Notes under the pieces: generated by a model
What the model saw: only the letters and a program-made list of their open reading frames with translations
The model's database searches: none
Told to the model about the DNA's origin: nothing
Assembly: GCF_004570875.1 (NCBI RefSeq)
Contig: NZ_SPQK01000024.1
Span: 1-58,621 of the forward strand
Length of the DNA stretch: 58,621 bases
Source: Blastococcus sp. CT_GayMR16
GTDB taxonomy: Bacteria > Actinomycetota > Actinomycetes > Mycobacteriales > Geodermatophilaceae
Direction of reading: 5' to 3'
Made by a program: the position numbers and the translations under genes
Shown here: piece after piece, positions 27,087 to 36,104 of the stretch
Numbering within the stretch: position 1 is the stretch's first letter
How the letters are laid out: the number at the start of each line of letters is the position of its first letter

Positions 27087-28049
27087 CCGGCAGCGCGGCC
27101 TTCTCCTCGAGCACCCCCGCCACGGTCCGGAGCGGACCCAGCCCGAGCTGCTGTGCCGTCGACGTGGTGTCCCAGTCGGTCTCCGACGTCGCGATCAGCC
27201 GGTTGAGTCCCATGACACCGGCCAGGGACGGCGCCACGGGCGCGAAGACGCGCTGGAGGACGGCGAACGCGGCGGCGGGCTGGCTGACCACGCGGACGCG
27301 ACGGCCGAGCACGTCGGCATAGATCGCGGCGACGTCGGTCCAGGAGAGGGACTCGGGGCCGCCGAGGTCGACCGCTCCGGAACCGGTGCCCTCGCCGACC
27401 GCTGCCGCGAGCCCGCGGGCCGCGTCGTGCACCGAGAGGAACGCCTGCCGTGCCGACGCCGGCCCGGGGACCACCATCACCCCGTGCCGGTCGATCGGGG
27501 CGCCGGTGAGCCGACGGAACCGCTGCAGCGTCGGGTACGGGCGGCCCAGGGTCGGCCGCAGCTCGCCCCGGAGCGGCAGTTCACTGCCGACGAGAGCCAG
27601 CCACACCTCCATGAACGGCGGCATCCGCAGTGACAGCCAGGACAGGCTGAACTCGGCGAGGAGCCGCTCGATGCGCCGCTTCTGCGGGCGACGGGCACCC
27701 GCTCGTCGAGGGGAGTCACGGGAACGCTGGCGAGCACGAACCGCGAGACGCCGGAGCGCTCGGCGCGGCGGACCAGCTCGGCGTAGCCCACGTCGACGCC
27801 CGCGGCGCTGTCACCGCGGCTGATGGGGGCGACCGTTGGCTGTCGCGACGACCGCCGTGACGCCGTCCAGTGCGGCGTCGAGGGTCTCCGGACTGCGCAG
27901 ATCGCCGACCGTCAGCTCGGCTCCGGTCGCGGCCAGTCGTCTGCCTTCGCCCGGTCGCGGACCATCGCGCGCACCGGTGTGCCCGCTGCCCGCAGGTTCC
28001 GGACGACGAGGCTCCCGACCTGTCCCGTTGCGCCGACCACGAGGATCAC
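27079..28049 (-). pseudogene. NmrA-like NAD(P)-binding protein, frameshifted (copy 1)
   Basis: Read on the minus strand from GTG 28049: [19 protein letters not shown] carries the Rossmann GxTGxxG motif, then the frame breaks near 27935 (a one-base deletion relative to copy 2), again near 27835 (a +1/-2 shift that copy 2 shares), and a third time near 27690 before KRRIERLLAEFSLSWLSLRM. Joining the frames gives a complete NmrA/NAD-dependent epimerase-like protein of about 320 residues ending KAALPVR. Such proteins are NAD(P)-binding reductases or redox sensors. Three shifts make it inactive unless they are sequencing errors. It is convergent with DUF2469 and divergent from the truncated yraN copy. 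Confidence 0.8.
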
Positions 28050-28316
28050 GATGGGCCCCCGAGCTCGTCTCCTGCGGACTCCCGTCCACAGCCGTGCCTG
28101 CCGTCCACAGGTTCCTCCAGGGGCCGGCGCCGGGTATCGGCCGGGGCGACGGTTCGACGGGTGTCCACCACTCTCGAACTCGGCTCCCTGGGCGAACGCA
28201 TCGCCGCCACCTACCTGACCGATGCCGGCCTGCGGGTCCTCGACCGCAACTGGCGCTGCCGTGAGGGAGAGCTGGACATCGTCGCCCCCGAGGGCGACGC
28301 ACAGGTCTTCTGCGAG
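27800..28316. repeat. 517-bp direct repeat, copy A
   Basis: This segment matches 29346-29862 with the same offset (1,546) at both ends. It covers the 5' part of the NmrA-like gene, the shared promoter region and the first 52 codons of yraN. In the first 156 bases of yraN I count 13 differences by eye, about 92% identity. Left of it the NmrA gene continues normally; right of it similarity stops abruptly after TTCTGCGAG. Confidence 0.85.
28161..28316 (+). pseudogene. Truncated yraN copy
   Basis: From GTG 28161 the frame reads [20 protein letters not shown] and [20 protein letters not shown], near-identical to the intact yraN at 29707, as far as QVFCE. It then runs into unrelated sequence ([11 protein letters not shown]) up to a stop at 28550 that overlaps the RTX gene. 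The catalytic-like VKTR motif that follows FCE in the intact copy is lost, so it cannot be functional. Confidence 0.85.
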
Positions 28317-28459
28317 ACACCCCGTCGGAATAGGCGCAGGGCTGGCGACGCCGTACCGGGTGCGCCCCGCACCACCGCTTCCGAGGGACTGTGGGGGACC
28401 GGTCGTGCTGTGAACCGGCCCTCCACCCGCGTCAGCCACTCGCGGCAGACTGTGGGCGG

Positions 28460-29143
28460 TCAGCCCTCGATCGACCCCTCGACGTCGCACTCCACGGCAG
28501 TGTCGAACCCGCCGCCGCCAGAGCACACATCCCGCGCCTCGGGCGCCTGAGGCAGCTCACCCGGCGCGTCGGGTGGGGGCGGTGGGAACTGCCCGAACAG
28601 AGCATCGTCGCCGGCGCCACCGGCGACCACGTCTGCGTCGGGACCACCAGCCGCCAGGTCGTTGCCGGCTCCGGCGTTGATCACGTCCCGGCCGAAGCCA
28701 CCGATCACGTTGTCCTCACCGGCGCCGCCGTTCCCGATGTCGTTCCCGACGGCCAGGAAGAGGGAGTCGTTGCCCCCGTCGCCGGAGACGATGTCGCCCC
28801 CCGGGCCTGCGAAGACTTCGTCATTGCCCTCCCCGGCGTTGATCACGTCGTTGCCACCGGCCGCGTTCTGGTTGCCGAAGAAGGTGGTCGTGTCGCCGAA
28901 GACGATGTCGTCGCCCCCGAGTGCCTGGATGACGTCGTTGCCCAGACCTCCGCAGATGGCGTCCGGCCCGTTGGTACCCCGGAGCACGTCCCGTCCGTCG
29001 GTCCCAATGATCAAATTAAAGCCCGGGAGTCCCTCCGGCGGGACCTCGCACCCCGGGGACGGACCGGCGGCCGCGGCGCTCCCCGGCACCAGGACTGCTG
29101 CGATCAGGACGGGCAAGCCGAGCACACTCCGTGTCAGGCGCAC
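28460..29143 (-). CDS. Secreted calcium-binding RTX-repeat protein
   Basis: 227 residues, GTG start at 29143 with an AAGGGAGAG ribosome site. A Sec signal peptide ([24 protein letters not shown]) is followed by about a dozen nonapeptide-like RTX units, e.g. [54 protein letters not shown] and [11 protein letters not shown], which bind Ca2+ in a parallel beta roll. The end carries a cysteine pair in [15 protein letters not shown]. There is no enzymatic domain. It lies alone between the two repeat copies, opposite to yraN, and was probably brought in with the rearrangement. The role outside the cell is unknown. Confidence 0.85.
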   Translation of the reverse strand: MRLTRSVLGLPVLIAAVLVPGSAAAAGPSPGCEVPPEGLPGFNLIIGTDGRDVLRGTNGPDAICGGLGNDVIQALGGDDIVFGDTTTFFGNQNAAGGNDVINAGEGNDEVFAGPGGDIVSGDGGNDSLFLAVGNDIGNGGAGEDNVIGGFGRDVINAGAGNDLAAGGPDADVVAGGAGDDALFGQFPPPPPDAPGELPQAPEARDVCSGGGGFDTAVECDVEGSIEG

Positions 29144-29345
29144 AAAACTCTCCCTTGGTCAGCCCCCCGCGCTGGCCAACCTAGGAACAGCCCTGCGCTA
29201 CGACCCAGGGTCGGAAGTCCCTCCCGAGGGTCAAAAGCCCTCGCCGCACGACGACGCTTCAGAGGGGACGCTGAGTTGCCTCTGCTCGTCCGGGCCTACG
29301 AGGGAACGTGGTGGGCCCTCGGGAATCCCGGGAGGGTGGCGTGTG

Positions 29346-29596
29346 CCGCGGCGCTGTCGCCGGGGCGGATGGGGGCGACGGCCCTGGCAGGCCACGATGA
29401 CCGTCACTCCGCCGAGGGCCGCGTCGAGGGTTTCCGGCCGGCTCAGGTCGGCCGCGGCCAGCTCCGCGCCGGTCCGGGCGAAGTCGGTCGCGGTGGCCGG
29501 GTCTCGGACCATGGCGCGGATGGGGGCGCCGTCGGCGCGCAGCCGCCGCACGACGCGGCTGCCCACCTGGCCCGTTGCCCCCACAGCGATGATCAC
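29346..29596 (-). pseudogene. NmrA-like gene fragment (copy 2)
   Basis: From GTG 29596 the frame reads [38 protein letters not shown] and [20 protein letters not shown], parallel to copy 1. It then shows the same +1/-2 frame disruption as copy 1 (reading RRPHPPR instead of the expected VAPIRPGDSAA) and loses similarity to copy 1 at 29346. The open frame runs on to 29231 in unrelated sequence. Only about the first 80 residues of the protein remain, so it is a remnant. Confidence 0.8.
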
Positions 29597-29862
29597 CCTG
29601 GCCCCCCGAGGTCGTGTGCCGCCGGCCCCCGTCCACAGCCGTGCCGGCCGTCCACAGGTTCCTCCAGTCGCTGGTCCGGTGTGCCCGTCGGGGCGACCGT
29701 CGACGGGTGTCCACCACTCTCGAACTCGGCGCCCTCGGCGAACGCATTGCCGCCACCTATCTGACCGACGTCGGGCTGCGCGTCCTCGACCGCAACTGGC
29801 GCTGCCGTGAGGGGGAGCTGGACATCGTCGCCCGCGAGGGCGATGCCCTGGTCTTCTGCGAG
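29346..29862. repeat. 517-bp direct repeat, copy A'
   Basis: Second copy of the segment at 27800-28316. Here the yraN side continues into the intact gene and the NmrA side is broken, the mirror image of copy A. The 1,029 bases between the copies hold the RTX gene. Confidence 0.85.
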
Positions 29863-30066
29863 GTGAAGACCCGGCGGGGAGTCGGCTTCGGTCATCCCGT
29901 CGAGGCGGTGACGCCTGCCAAGCGCCGGCGCCTGCGCACCCTCGCCCAACGCTGGCTCGCCGCGCACGACGAGCACGCCCCGGACCTGCGCTTCGACGTC
30001 GTCGGGGTGCTGGTCCGGCCGTCGCGTCCGGCGCTGGTCACCCACCTGCGGGCGGCATTCCTGTGA
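29707..30066 (+). CDS. yraN: YraN family (UPF0102) endonuclease-like protein
   Basis: 119 residues from GTG 29707 ([20 protein letters not shown]). UPF0102 motifs: GxxGExxAxxYL, [20 protein letters not shown] and FCEVKTRRG, whose Glu-Asp-Glu-x-Lys pattern is that of the PD-(D/E)xK/Holliday-junction-resolvase-like fold. No proven function; usually linked with comM and dprA, which follow with a four-base overlap. A longer in-frame start at 29614 covers the duplicated promoter region and is not needed. Confidence 0.93.
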   Translation: MSTTLELGALGERIAATYLTDVGLRVLDRNWRCREGELDIVAREGDALVFCEVKTRRGVGFGHPVEAVTPAKRRRLRTLAQRWLAAHDEHAPDLRFDVVGVLVRPSRPALVTHLRAAFL

Positions 30067-31583
30067 CCCTCGCCCGCACCTGGTCGGTCGGCCTGGCCGG
30101 CGTGCACGGCGCGATGGTGGAGGTCGAGGTCGACATGGCGGCCGGCGTTCCGCAGGTCGTCCTGGTCGGGCTGCCGGATGCGGTGGTGCGCCAGTCGGTC
30201 GACCGGGTCCGCGCCGCGATCGTCAATGCCGGCGCCACCTTCCCGCATCGCCGGATCACTATCGGTCTGTCACCGGCGGCCATGCCCAAGCAGGGGAGCG
30301 GCTTCGACCTGGCCCTGGCGGCGGCGGTCCTGGCCGCATCCGACGTCGTGCCGGGCCACTCGGTCGACCGGCTCGTCCTGCTGGGGGAGCTCGGTCTCGA
30401 CGGATCGGTGCGCGGGATCCGGGGGGTGCTGCCGGCGGTCCTGGCCGCCGCCCGGGCCGGTCACCGGCAGGTCGTGGTGCCGGCGGCCAACGCCGACGAG
30501 GCGGCCCTCGTCGACAGCATCGAGGTGCTCGCCGCGAAGACGCTCGCCGAGGTGGTCGCGCATCTCGCCGGCCGGGCACCCCTGACGCGGCACGTGCGCG
30601 GCCCGCTGCCCCCGGCGCCGCCGGCACCCGACCTGGGGGACGTGGTGGGCCAGGCGTCGGGCCGCCGGGCCGTGGAGGTCGCGGCCGCCGGCGGTCACCA
30701 CCTGTTCCTTACGGGGCCGCCGGGCGCCGGCAAGACGATGCTCGCCGAACGCCTGCCGGGGCTGCTGCCCCCGCTCGACGAGGAGGCGGCGCTCGAGGTG
30801 ACCGCCATCCACTCCGTCGCAGGCACCCTGCCCGCGGAGGCGCCCCTGGTCCGGCGGCCCACGTTCGAGGCCCCGCACCACTCGGCCACGATGGCCTCGC
30901 TGATCGGCGGCGGCTCCGGGCAGATCCGCCCGGGCGCGCTCTGCCGGGCGCACCGCGGCGTCCTCTTCCTCGACGAGGCACCCGAGTTCCCCCGGGCCGT
31001 GCTCGACACCCTCCGCCAACCCCTGGAACGCGGCTCCGTGACGATCCACCGCGCGGCGGGGTCGGCGACGTTCCCGTGCCGGGCGCAGCTGGTCCTGGCG
31101 GCCAACCCGTGCCCGTGCGCCAGCGCCGCCGGTGACGCGGCCTGCACCTGCAGCGCGCTGGAGCGGCGGCGCTACCAGTCCCGGCTGTCCGGCCCGCTCC
31201 TCGACCGGATCGACCTCCGCGTCGATCTCCCGCCGGTCACCCGTGCGGCGTGGCTGGACGGGGTCGCCCCGCCGGAGACCACAGCGGTCGTCGCCGGTCG
31301 GGTCGCGGCCGCGCGGGCGGCCGCGGCAGAGCGGCTCTCCGGTACGGGGTTGTCGGTGAACAGCCAGATCCCGGGTCGACTGCTGCGCGAGCGCTGGGCG
31401 GTGCCGCGTCCCTCGCTCCGGCTCGCCGAGCGGGCCCTGGAGCGCGGCGCGCTGTCGGTCCGCGGCTTCGACCGGGTGCTGCGCGTCGCGTGGACGTTGA
31501 GCGACCTGGCGGGGCGAACCGTCCCGGGCGCCGACGAGATCGCCGAGGCGCTCGGCATGCGTCTGCAGCGGGTGGCGGCATGA
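30063..31583 (+). CDS. comM: YifB/ComM family Mg-chelatase-like AAA+ ATPase
   Basis: 506 residues. The N-terminal ChlI-type Lon-fold domain (SVGLAGVHGAMVEVEVDMAAG) is followed by a AAA+ domain with Walker A TGPPGAGKTMLAERL (about residue 220), Walker B LFLDEAPEFPRAVL and a cysteine cluster NPCPC...CTCS before YQSRLSGPLLDRIDLRV. In competent bacteria ComM is a branch-migration helicase that integrates transformed DNA. Located between yraN and dprA with four-base overlaps on both sides, the usual order. Confidence 0.94.
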   Translation: MTLARTWSVGLAGVHGAMVEVEVDMAAGVPQVVLVGLPDAVVRQSVDRVRAAIVNAGATFPHRRITIGLSPAAMPKQGSGFDLALAAAVLAASDVVPGHSVDRLVLLGELGLDGSVRGIRGVLPAVLAAARAGHRQVVVPAANADEAALVDSIEVLAAKTLAEVVAHLAGRAPLTRHVRGPLPPAPPAPDLGDVVGQASGRRAVEVAAAGGHHLFLTGPPGAGKTMLAERLPGLLPPLDEEAALEVTAIHSVAGTLPAEAPLVRRPTFEAPHHSATMASLIGGGSGQIRPGALCRAHRGVLFLDEAPEFPRAVLDTLRQPLERGSVTIHRAAGSATFPCRAQLVLAANPCPCASAAGDAACTCSALERRRYQSRLSGPLLDRIDLRVDLPPVTRAAWLDGVAPPETTAVVAGRVAAARAAAAERLSGTGLSVNSQIPGRLLRERWAVPRPSLRLAERALERGALSVRGFDRVLRVAWTLSDLAGRTVPGADEIAEALGMRLQRVAA

Positions 31584-32833
31584 CCATCGACGAGGACCTC
31601 GAGGCGGCGGCGGCTGCATCGGTGCGACCGGGGCAGGTGCACCCGGCGGTCCGGCGGGCCCGCGCGTGGCTGAGCCGCGTCGCCGAGCCCGGCACCATCG
31701 ACTTCTGGCGCTACGTCGACGACGTGGGTCCGGTCGAGGCGGTCCGGCGGCTGCGGACGGGGCGTGCCCCTGACCGCCTCCGGTCGATCGTCGGGGTGCG
31801 GTCAGGTCAGGACGAGAGCCTGGCCGACCTCGCGCGGGCCGAGCGCTGTGGTGCCCGGTTGGTGATCCCCGAGGACGACGAGTGGCCGGCGCTGCCGTTG
31901 CATGCGCTGACGGTGGCGGTGAGTTCCGAACCGGACGATCACACCAAGCAGTCGGACCGGACCCTCGCCCCGGTCCCGCCCGTGGCGCTGTGGGTGCGCG
32001 GTCCGGCGCGGCTCGACGAGCTGGTGGACCGGTCCGTGGCGATCGTGGGTTCCCGGGCGTCGACGGCGTACGGCGAGCACGTGGCGGCGGAGCTGGGTCA
32101 CGCGCTGGGGGAGCGCGGCTGGACGGTGGTCTCCGGCGGCGCCTTCGGCATCGACGCCGCCGCGCACCGCGGCGCGCTGGCGGCGGAGGCGCCGACCCTG
32201 GCGGTGCTGGCCTGCGGTGTCGACCGGCCCTATCCGGCTGCTCATGGCGCCCTCTTCAACCGGATCGCCGAGACCGGCCTGCTCGTCAGTGAATGGCCGC
32301 CGGGCTGCGCGCCGCTGCGGCATCGCTTCCTCGTGCGCAACCGGCTGATCGCCGCGCTGACCCGGGGCACCGTCGTCGTGGAGGCTGCGGCACGGTCCGG
32401 AGCGCAGGCGACGGCCCGCCGGGCGCGCGATCTCGGCCGTCAGCTCCTCGTCGTCCCGGGGCCGGTGACCTCCGCGATGAGCGTCGGCTGCCACGAACTG
32501 CTGCGCGACGAGGAGGCGGGAGCCCGACTGGTCGCGTCGGCCGAGCACGTCATCGAGGCGGTCGGGGGGATCGGGACGGATCTCGCCCGTCCACCGGAGC
32601 GCCCGGAGTCCCCGCGGGACGGCCTGTCGGACCTGGCCGGCCGCGTGCTCGACGCCTGCCCGGTCCGTTCCGGAGTGAGCGCCGACCGACTGGCGGCGGT
32701 CGCCGGGTGCGACGTCCTGGACGTGCTCCGGGTGCTGCCGGTGCTCGAACTGGCCGACCTCGTGCAATGGACCGGGACCGGGTGGCGTCTGGTGCCCCCG
32801 CCGAAGGAGGTGAGGCACGGGGCCGCCGGCTGA
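31580..32833 (+). CDS. dprA: DNA processing protein DprA
   Basis: 417 residues from ATG 31580. The Rossmann-like DprA core begins with VAIVGSRASTAYGEH (about residue 153) and includes VVSGGAFGIDAAAHRGAL, LACGVDRPYPAAHG and ARRARDLGRQLLVVPGPV. The C-terminal about 60 residues form the winged-helix (DLAGRVLDACPVRSGVSADR). DprA loads RecA on incoming single strands. An insertion VSSEPDDHTKQSDRT sits before the core. It ends the yraN-comM-dprA unit. Confidence 0.95.
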   Translation: MTIDEDLEAAAAASVRPGQVHPAVRRARAWLSRVAEPGTIDFWRYVDDVGPVEAVRRLRTGRAPDRLRSIVGVRSGQDESLADLARAERCGARLVIPEDDEWPALPLHALTVAVSSEPDDHTKQSDRTLAPVPPVALWVRGPARLDELVDRSVAIVGSRASTAYGEHVAAELGHALGERGWTVVSGGAFGIDAAAHRGALAAEAPTLAVLACGVDRPYPAAHGALFNRIAETGLLVSEWPPGCAPLRHRFLVRNRLIAALTRGTVVVEAAARSGAQATARRARDLGRQLLVVPGPVTSAMSVGCHELLRDEEAGARLVASAEHVIEAVGGIGTDLARPPERPESPRDGLSDLAGRVLDACPVRSGVSADRLAAVAGCDVLDVLRVLPVLELADLVQWTGTGWRLVPPPKEVRHGAAG

Positions 32834-32843
32834 GCTCCCGGGA

Positions 32844-33344
32844 CTACCGCCGGCCGGACCGTCCGCGGACGACCCCCCACTCGACCACCCAGATCTCGCC
32901 CACGGTCAGGCCGGCCCAGCGCCGCTGCACGTCCCGGAGCTCTGCCGCGGCTGCGGCCAGGGCGGCGGGTGGCTTGCCGGTTGCCGGGATCTCACCCGGC
33001 AGCACGTCGGCACCGGAGGCGAGGCGGCCCACCAGGTCGGCCAGCCTCTCTGCGCGCTGGACGGACGCCGAGCGCTCGCGCTTGAGCCGATCCGACCGCT
33101 CGGCGGCGTGCGGCGGACGACGACCGGAGAGGTGGGTCATGCTTCGCCAGACGACTCCGTCGGCGACGCATCCCCAGATGCCGTCATCGACACCCAGCTG
33201 CCGCTCGACGACGGCGTGCGCGAGGTCATGGGGCAGGTCGCTGCCGCCCCCGGCGCCGCGCATGGTGAACGCGACACCGTCGTCCCGCTCCACGAGCGTC
33301 TCGACCGGACGGCGGTCGGCCATCCGGCGGAACGTGAGCTTCAC
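32844..33344 (-). CDS. Conserved hypothetical protein
   Basis: 166 residues, GTG start. The N-terminus [20 protein letters not shown] with [12 protein letters not shown] is a recognisable conserved pattern of actinobacterial proteins of unknown function. The middle ([21 protein letters not shown]) is predicted helical and basic, and the end ([20 protein letters not shown]) helical. No signal peptide or known domain. It is convergent with dprA and divergent from xerC. Confidence 0.6.
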   Translation of the reverse strand: MKLTFRRMADRRPVETLVERDDGVAFTMRGAGGGSDLPHDLAHAVVERQLGVDDGIWGCVADGVVWRSMTHLSGRRPPHAAERSDRLKRERSASVQRAERLADLVGRLASGADVLPGEIPATGKPPAALAAAAAELRDVQRRWAGLTVGEIWVVEWGVVRGRSGRR

Positions 33345-33430
33345 GAGATCCAGTCTCGGAGCCGGTCAAGCGAAATTCCGGGAGCAGCGGCTACGGGACG
33401 GGTCCGGCGCGGCGGCTTGACGCCCCTGGC

Positions 33431-34387
33431 GTGTCGCCGCACGGTTCCGGGGTGGCCGCCGGGACAGCAGACGCACGGGCGGCACTCCCGTCGGCCCTCG
33501 CGGAGGCGCTGGCCGGCTACGAGGAGCACCTGCGCACCCAGCGGGACCTCTCGGAGCACACCCTCCGCGGCTACGTGACCGACACCGTCTGGCTCCTCGA
33601 CCACCTGGCCCGGCGCGGCGGCCGGCAGGTCCACGAGCTCGATCTCGCGGCGCTCCGCAGCTGGCTCGCCCAGGGGCGCACCCGCGGGCACAGCCGGGCG
33701 ACGACCGCCCGCCATGCGGCATCCGCGCGGTCGTTCACCGCCTGGCTGCGCCGGGCCGGGTTGACCCCCGACGACGTCGGGCTGCGCCTGGTCAGCCCGA
33801 AGGCGCACCGCACGCTGCCCGACGTGCTCGCCCCCGACCAGGCACGCGCCGTCGTCGACTCGACGGCCGGCGCCGACGAGCCGATCGGACTGCGCGACGC
33901 CGTCGTCCTGGAACTGCTCTACGCCAGCGGCATCCGCGTGAGCGAACTCGTCGGCCTCGATGTCGACGACGTCGACCGCGGGCGCCGGCTGCTGCGGGTC
34001 CTGGGCAAGGGCCGCAAGGAGCGCAGCGTGCCCTACGGCGTCCCGGCGGAGCAGGCGCTGGACGCCTGGGTGACCCGGGGGCGCCCCGCACTCGCGACGC
34101 CGGACTCGGGTCCGGCTCTGCTGCTCGGGGCGCGGGGGCACCGGCTCGACGCCCGGGAGGCACGGCGCACGGTGCACAAGGCGGTCGCAGCGGCTCCGGG
34201 TGCGCCGGACATCGGGCCGCACGGGCTCCGGCACTCGGCGGCCACCCATGTCCTGGAGGGCGGCGCAGACCTCCGCTCCGTACAGGAACTCCTGGGCCAC
34301 GCTAGCCTCGCGACGACCCAGATCTACACGCACGTGACGGTCGAACGGCTCCGTGCGGTCCATGCCCAAGCGCATCCCCGCGCCTGA
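33431..34387 (+). CDS. xerC: Tyrosine recombinase XerC
   Basis: 318 residues, GTG start. The N-terminal SAM-like domain ([20 protein letters not shown]) and the catalytic domain with the tetrad: Arg in [12 protein letters not shown], Lys in [11 protein letters not shown], His-x-x-Arg in [12 protein letters not shown], His in [11 protein letters not shown] and the nucleophile Tyr in [11 protein letters not shown]. XerC/XerD resolve chromosome dimers at dif near FtsK. Length and the position between dprA and rpsB are as in Streptomyces and mycobacteria, so it is housekeeping, not a phage integrase. Confidence 0.93.
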   Translation: MSPHGSGVAAGTADARAALPSALAEALAGYEEHLRTQRDLSEHTLRGYVTDTVWLLDHLARRGGRQVHELDLAALRSWLAQGRTRGHSRATTARHAASARSFTAWLRRAGLTPDDVGLRLVSPKAHRTLPDVLAPDQARAVVDSTAGADEPIGLRDAVVLELLYASGIRVSELVGLDVDDVDRGRRLLRVLGKGRKERSVPYGVPAEQALDAWVTRGRPALATPDSGPALLLGARGHRLDAREARRTVHKAVAAAPGAPDIGPHGLRHSAATHVLEGGADLRSVQELLGHASLATTQIYTHVTVERLRAVHAQAHPRA

Positions 34388-34493
34388 GAGGGTGGCCGAG
34401 TGCTGACAGGTGAGGGCGGTGGCCGTGCAACGGCCGCCGGAACGGGGCAGGACCACCGAGCACGACCCGGCAGCAGCAGCGAGGAGGGCGACC

Positions 34494-35303
34494 GTGCCTG
34501 AGGCCACCATCCATCGGATCGACGAGTTCGACGAGTCCCCGGACGATGCCGACGCGCTGCTGGCCGAGCTGTGGACGGAGTACGTCGCCGGCCGTGACCC
34601 GGGTCTGCGCGACCGGCTGATCCTGCAGTACGCCCCGCTGGTGAAGTACGTCGCCGGCCGGGTCGGCAGCGGTCTGCCCGCGCACGTCGAACAGGCCGAC
34701 CTGGTCTCCTACGGCACGTTCGGGCTGATCGACGCGATCACCCGGTACGAGCCCACCCGTGAGGTCAAGTTCGAGAGCTACGCGATGGCCCGCATCCGCG
34801 GCGCCATCATCGACGAGCTCCGCAACACCGACTGGATCCCGCGGTCGGTGCGCATGAAGGCCCGCGCGTTCCAGCGTGCCGTTGACGAGCTCGAGGCCAA
34901 GCTGCACCGCACCCCGAGCGAGGAAGAGGTCGCCGAGGTCCTGGACATGGACGTCGAGGAGGTGCGCAAGTTCCTCGGGCAGCTGTCCCTGGTCAACGTC
35001 GTCGCCCTCGACGAGCTGCTCAGCGACGACGAGGGCGGCGCGCCCAGCCTCGGAGACACCCTGCAGGACTCCAGCGCCCTGGACCCGCAGGCGATGGCCG
35101 AGCACGGGGAGGCCCGCCAGCTGCTGGCGCGCGCGGTGGAGCAGCTACCCGAGCGGGAGAAGGTCGTGGTCAGCCTCTACTACTTCGAGGGCCTGACCCT
35201 CGCCGACATCGGCCGGGTACTCGGGGTGACCGAGAGCCGGATCTGCCAGCTGCACACCAAGGCCGTGCTTCACCTGCGGACCAAGCTCGCCGACATCGCC
35301 TGA
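34494..35303 (+). CDS. whiG: FliA/WhiG-family RNA polymerase sigma factor
   Basis: 269 residues from GTG 34494 ([12 protein letters not shown]), with GAGGAG at 34481-34486. Group 3 sigma regions: region 2 [20 protein letters not shown] and [20 protein letters not shown], region 3 [20 protein letters not shown], region 4 [20 protein letters not shown] with [20 protein letters not shown]. WhiG directs sporulation genes in Streptomyces, and its relative FliA directs motility genes. No anti-sigma factor (RsiG/FlgM) is seen nearby. The xerC-whiG-rpsB neighbourhood matches Streptomyces. The symbol is by homology and position. Confidence 0.88.
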   Translation: MPEATIHRIDEFDESPDDADALLAELWTEYVAGRDPGLRDRLILQYAPLVKYVAGRVGSGLPAHVEQADLVSYGTFGLIDAITRYEPTREVKFESYAMARIRGAIIDELRNTDWIPRSVRMKARAFQRAVDELEAKLHRTPSEEEVAEVLDMDVEEVRKFLGQLSLVNVVALDELLSDDEGGAPSLGDTLQDSSALDPQAMAEHGEARQLLARAVEQLPEREKVVVSLYYFEGLTLADIGRVLGVTESRICQLHTKAVLHLRTKLADIA

Positions 35304-35313
35304 CGCCTCGCCG

Positions 35314-36087
35314 GTGGGTATCGACTTCCGCGACCCGGCGAACCGGCGGACCTACTCCGACCGCGAGGCCGACAGCTCCTGGCGAGACACCGTCGTCGGC
35401 CTGGTCGACCCGGCGGGTGCCGACGTCGTGGACGTCGGCTGCGGCGGAGGGACCTACGTCCGGGCGTGGCAGGAGCTGGGTGCCGAGACCGTCACCGGCA
35501 TCGACTCCAGCTCGCCGATCCTCGACGAGGCCCGGTCGAGCCACGGACACCTGCCCGGCGTCACGTTCCGGCTCGGTGAGGCCGCGGCCACGGGCCTGCC
35601 GGACAGCTGTGCCGACGTCGTCTTCGAGCGGGCCCTCGTCCACCACGTCCCTGATCTGGTCGCCGTCGCGGCCGAGGCCGCCCGGCTGCTGCGGCCCGGC
35701 GGGGTCCTGCTGATCCAGGACCGCACCCCCGACGACGTCGCCCAGCCGGGGTCGCCGGCGCATCCCCGCGGCTGGCTCTTCGAGGTCTTCCCCCGGCTGC
35801 TGGACGTCGAGAACGCCCGCAGGCCCACCCCCGACGCGCTCTCCCGTGCGCTGGCGTCGGCCGGCTTCGGTGACGTCGCGACGACGTCGCTGTGGGAGGT
35901 GCGCCGCCGCTATGCCGACCGGGAGGACTACCTCGCCGAGATCGCGTCGCGTACCGGGCGCTCGATCCTGCACGAGGTGGACGACGCCGAGCTGGCCGAG
36001 CTGGTCGGGGAGCTGCGCGCGCGGCTCCCGGACGGGCCGCTGGTCGAGCAGGACCGCTGGACGATGTGGCGGGCCGTCGGCAGCTGA
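35314..36087 (+). CDS. Class I SAM-dependent methyltransferase
   Basis: 257 residues, GTG start 11 bases after the sigma factor stop. SAM-binding motif I VVDVGCGGGTYVRAW near residue 40, an acidic residue at the end of strand 2 (VTGIDSSSP), motif II ADVVFERALVHHV and post-motif LLRPGGVLLIQDRTP. The C-terminal half is helical with a Trp-rich end (QDRWTMWRAVGS). The substrate is unknown; the family includes ubiquinone- and trans-aconitate-type methyltransferases. It is probably co-transcribed with the sigma factor gene. Confidence 0.85.
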   Translation: MGIDFRDPANRRTYSDREADSSWRDTVVGLVDPAGADVVDVGCGGGTYVRAWQELGAETVTGIDSSSPILDEARSSHGHLPGVTFRLGEAAATGLPDSCADVVFERALVHHVPDLVAVAAEAARLLRPGGVLLIQDRTPDDVAQPGSPAHPRGWLFEVFPRLLDVENARRPTPDALSRALASAGFGDVATTSLWEVRRRYADREDYLAEIASRTGRSILHEVDDAELAELVGELRARLPDGPLVEQDRWTMWRAVGS

Positions 36088-36104
36088 TCGCGGCTCCGTT
36101 CCGG

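Noticed and set aside
28082-28110. A replication origin near the CCGTCCACA elements
   Set aside because: Only two weak boxes per copy, no AT-rich unwinding region and no dnaA or dnaN nearby.
28391-29764. A 457-residue plus-strand frame over the RTX gene
   Set aside because: It mirrors the RTX repeats and looks regular only because the repeats are regular; no ribosome site or family.
33431-34387. xerC as a mobile-element integrase
   Set aside because: Its position between dprA and rpsB and its length fit housekeeping XerC; no attachment sites, tRNA or phage genes are nearby.
34302-35105. A minus-strand frame over the sigma factor
   Set aside because: Antisense to a well-supported sigma factor with all regions present.
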